A stretch of 15,327 nucleotides of DNA, from the NCBI GenBank assembly GCA_946479905.1, contig CAMLIA010000101.1:1-15327 (forward strand), read 5' to 3'. The notes under the pieces are model-generated. The model worked only from the letters and a program-made list of their open reading frames with translations, was not told the DNA's origin and did no database searches. How positions within the stretch are numbered: position 1 is the stretch's first letter; each line of letters begins with the position of its first letter. The position numbers and the translations under genes are program-made. Shown piece after piece: positions 14,651 to 15,327 of the stretch. The stretch comes from an uncultured Frankiales bacterium. GTDB taxonomy: Bacteria > Actinomycetota > Actinomycetes > Mycobacteriales > SCTD01.

Positions 14651-15327
14651 ATGAGCAAGGGCGGGGTCAGCAGGGGCGGTCAGGGCGGGCGCGGCAACAA
14701 GCCGGGGTCGCACCGCAAGGGCGCGGCCGTCGGGTCGGGCGGCAACAGCAAGCGGCGGCTCGAGGGCAAGGGCCCGACGCCGCCCGCCGAGGCGCGCAAG
14801 GGGCACCCGAAGGCCCGCAAGGCCGCGTCGGCCGCCAAGCGCGCGGCCGCGCCGAAACCCACCACGGGCACCCGGGGTACGGCGCCGGCCAAGGCCCGCG
14901 GCGCCAAGCCCAACCCGGACGCGCCGGAGACCATCTTCGGCCGCAACGTCGTGGTGGAGGCGCTGCGCACGAAGGTGCCGGCGACCGCGCTCTACGTCGC
15001 CCTGGGCAACGACAACGACGAGCGGATGGTCGAGGCGCTCAGCATCGCCGGCAAGACCGGCATCTCGATCCTCGAGATGAGCCGCGCCCAGATGGACAAG
15101 ATGACCGGCGGGATGCTGCACCAGGGCATCGCCCTGCAGGTGCCGCCGTACGCCTACGAGCACGCCGACGACCTGCTGCGCCGCGCGCTCGAGGCCCCGC
15201 ACCCGCTGGTGGTGGCCCTGGACGGCGTCACGGACCCCCGCAACCTCGGTGCGGTCGTGCGCTCGGCCGCCGCGTTCGGGGCGCAGGGCGTGCTGCTGCC
15301 CGAGCGCCGCAGTGCGGGCATGACCGC
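14651..15327 (+). CDS. rlmB: 23S rRNA (guanosine-2'-O-)-methyltransferase RlmB / TrmH family, 5' part
   Basis: The first 225 residues are visible; the frame runs off the window end. Residues 1-92 are a low-complexity extension rich in Gly, Lys, Arg, Ala and Pro, probably disordered and RNA-binding. The substrate-binding domain begins at [11 protein letters not shown] (95-105), and the SPOUT catalytic domain starts with [16 protein letters not shown] (191-206), containing Asn198 and Arg204 of motif 1. The SAM-binding knot lies beyond the window. The family 2'-O-methylates a 23S rRNA guanosine in the large subunit. Long basic N-termini are common in actinobacterial members next to cysS. ATG 14651 follows AAGGAG at six bases; that site touches the arm of the 51-bp palindrome. 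A related TrmH-family specificity cannot be excluded without the C-terminus. Confidence 0.92.
   Translation, partial: MSKGGVSRGGQGGRGNKPGSHRKGAAVGSGGNSKRRLEGKGPTPPAEARKGHPKARKAASAAKRAAAPKPTTGTRGTAPAKARGAKPNPDAPETIFGRNVVVEALRTKVPATALYVALGNDNDERMVEALSIAGKTGISILEMSRAQMDKMTGGMLHQGIALQVPPYAYEHADDLLRRALEAPHPLVVALDGVTDPRNLGAVVRSAAAFGAQGVLLPERRSAGMT

Noticed and set aside
14651..14926. Possible separate small basic (histone-like) gene before rlmB
   Set aside because: The Lys/Arg/Ala-rich stretch is continuous in frame with the RlmB core and has no stop. Basic N-terminal extensions are known for actinobacterial RlmB.

Overview
The window is very GC-rich with strong third-position G/C bias, many GTG starts, and the gene set clpC, mutY, disA, radA, carD, PIN-TRAM, ispD, ispF, cysS, rlmB. 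That is a conserved chromosomal neighbourhood of Actinomycetota. The chemotaxis genes suggest a motile or chemosensory lineage (for example Geodermatophilaceae-, Kineosporiaceae- or Motilibacter-like); that placement is inference from gene content only.

Layout. Positions 1-507 hold the 3' end of clpC (+), which converges on mutY (-, 562-1422) across a strong bidirectional hairpin terminator. A divergent membrane-anchored extracytoplasmic protein (1465-2082) leads into a tightly packed plus-strand chemotaxis-type cassette: an Hpt-like protein, cheB, cheR with TPR repeats, cheW, and a 60-residue two-segment membrane protein (2149-5501). Each junction in the cassette is a 4-base ATGA or GTGA overlap. 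The cassette has no cheA, cheY or receptor gene in the window. It sits between mutY and disA, inside an otherwise housekeeping block.

Positions 5575-10246 are a minus-strand series, read right to left: a UbiA-family prenyltransferase, a SCO1-type lipoprotein, a PCuAC-like lipoprotein without the copper-binding residues, radA and disA. The first three suggest membrane lipid/quinone and respiratory copper functions. radA and disA serve recombination/repair and c-di-AMP synthesis; each has its own recognisable -10 element. Divergent from ubiA, carD (10360-10842) starts the plus-strand series carD, PIN-TRAM, ispD, ispF, cysS and rlmB (cut by the window end). It covers RNA polymerase control, two MEP isoprenoid steps, cysteine charging and 23S rRNA methylation.

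Regulatory structure is unusually readable. Three genes (1465-2082, radA, cysS) have a TANNNT -10 hexamer 6-7 bases before a GTG start, as expected of leaderless transcripts; the cysS -10 is built on the ispF stop codon. disA is preceded by a 12-bp direct repeat flanking a perfect 10-bp palindrome. A GCAA-capped hairpin follows carD and decides the likely start of the PIN-TRAM gene. A 51-bp interrupted palindrome ends in the rlmB ribosome binding site.

No tRNA, rRNA, CRISPR array, insertion sequence or phage gene was seen, and no stretch over 300 bases lacks a gene. The best candidate for something under-described is the CheA-less Hpt/CheB/CheR-TPR/CheW/small-membrane-protein cassette. The rlmB palindrome and the disA operator-like region come next.
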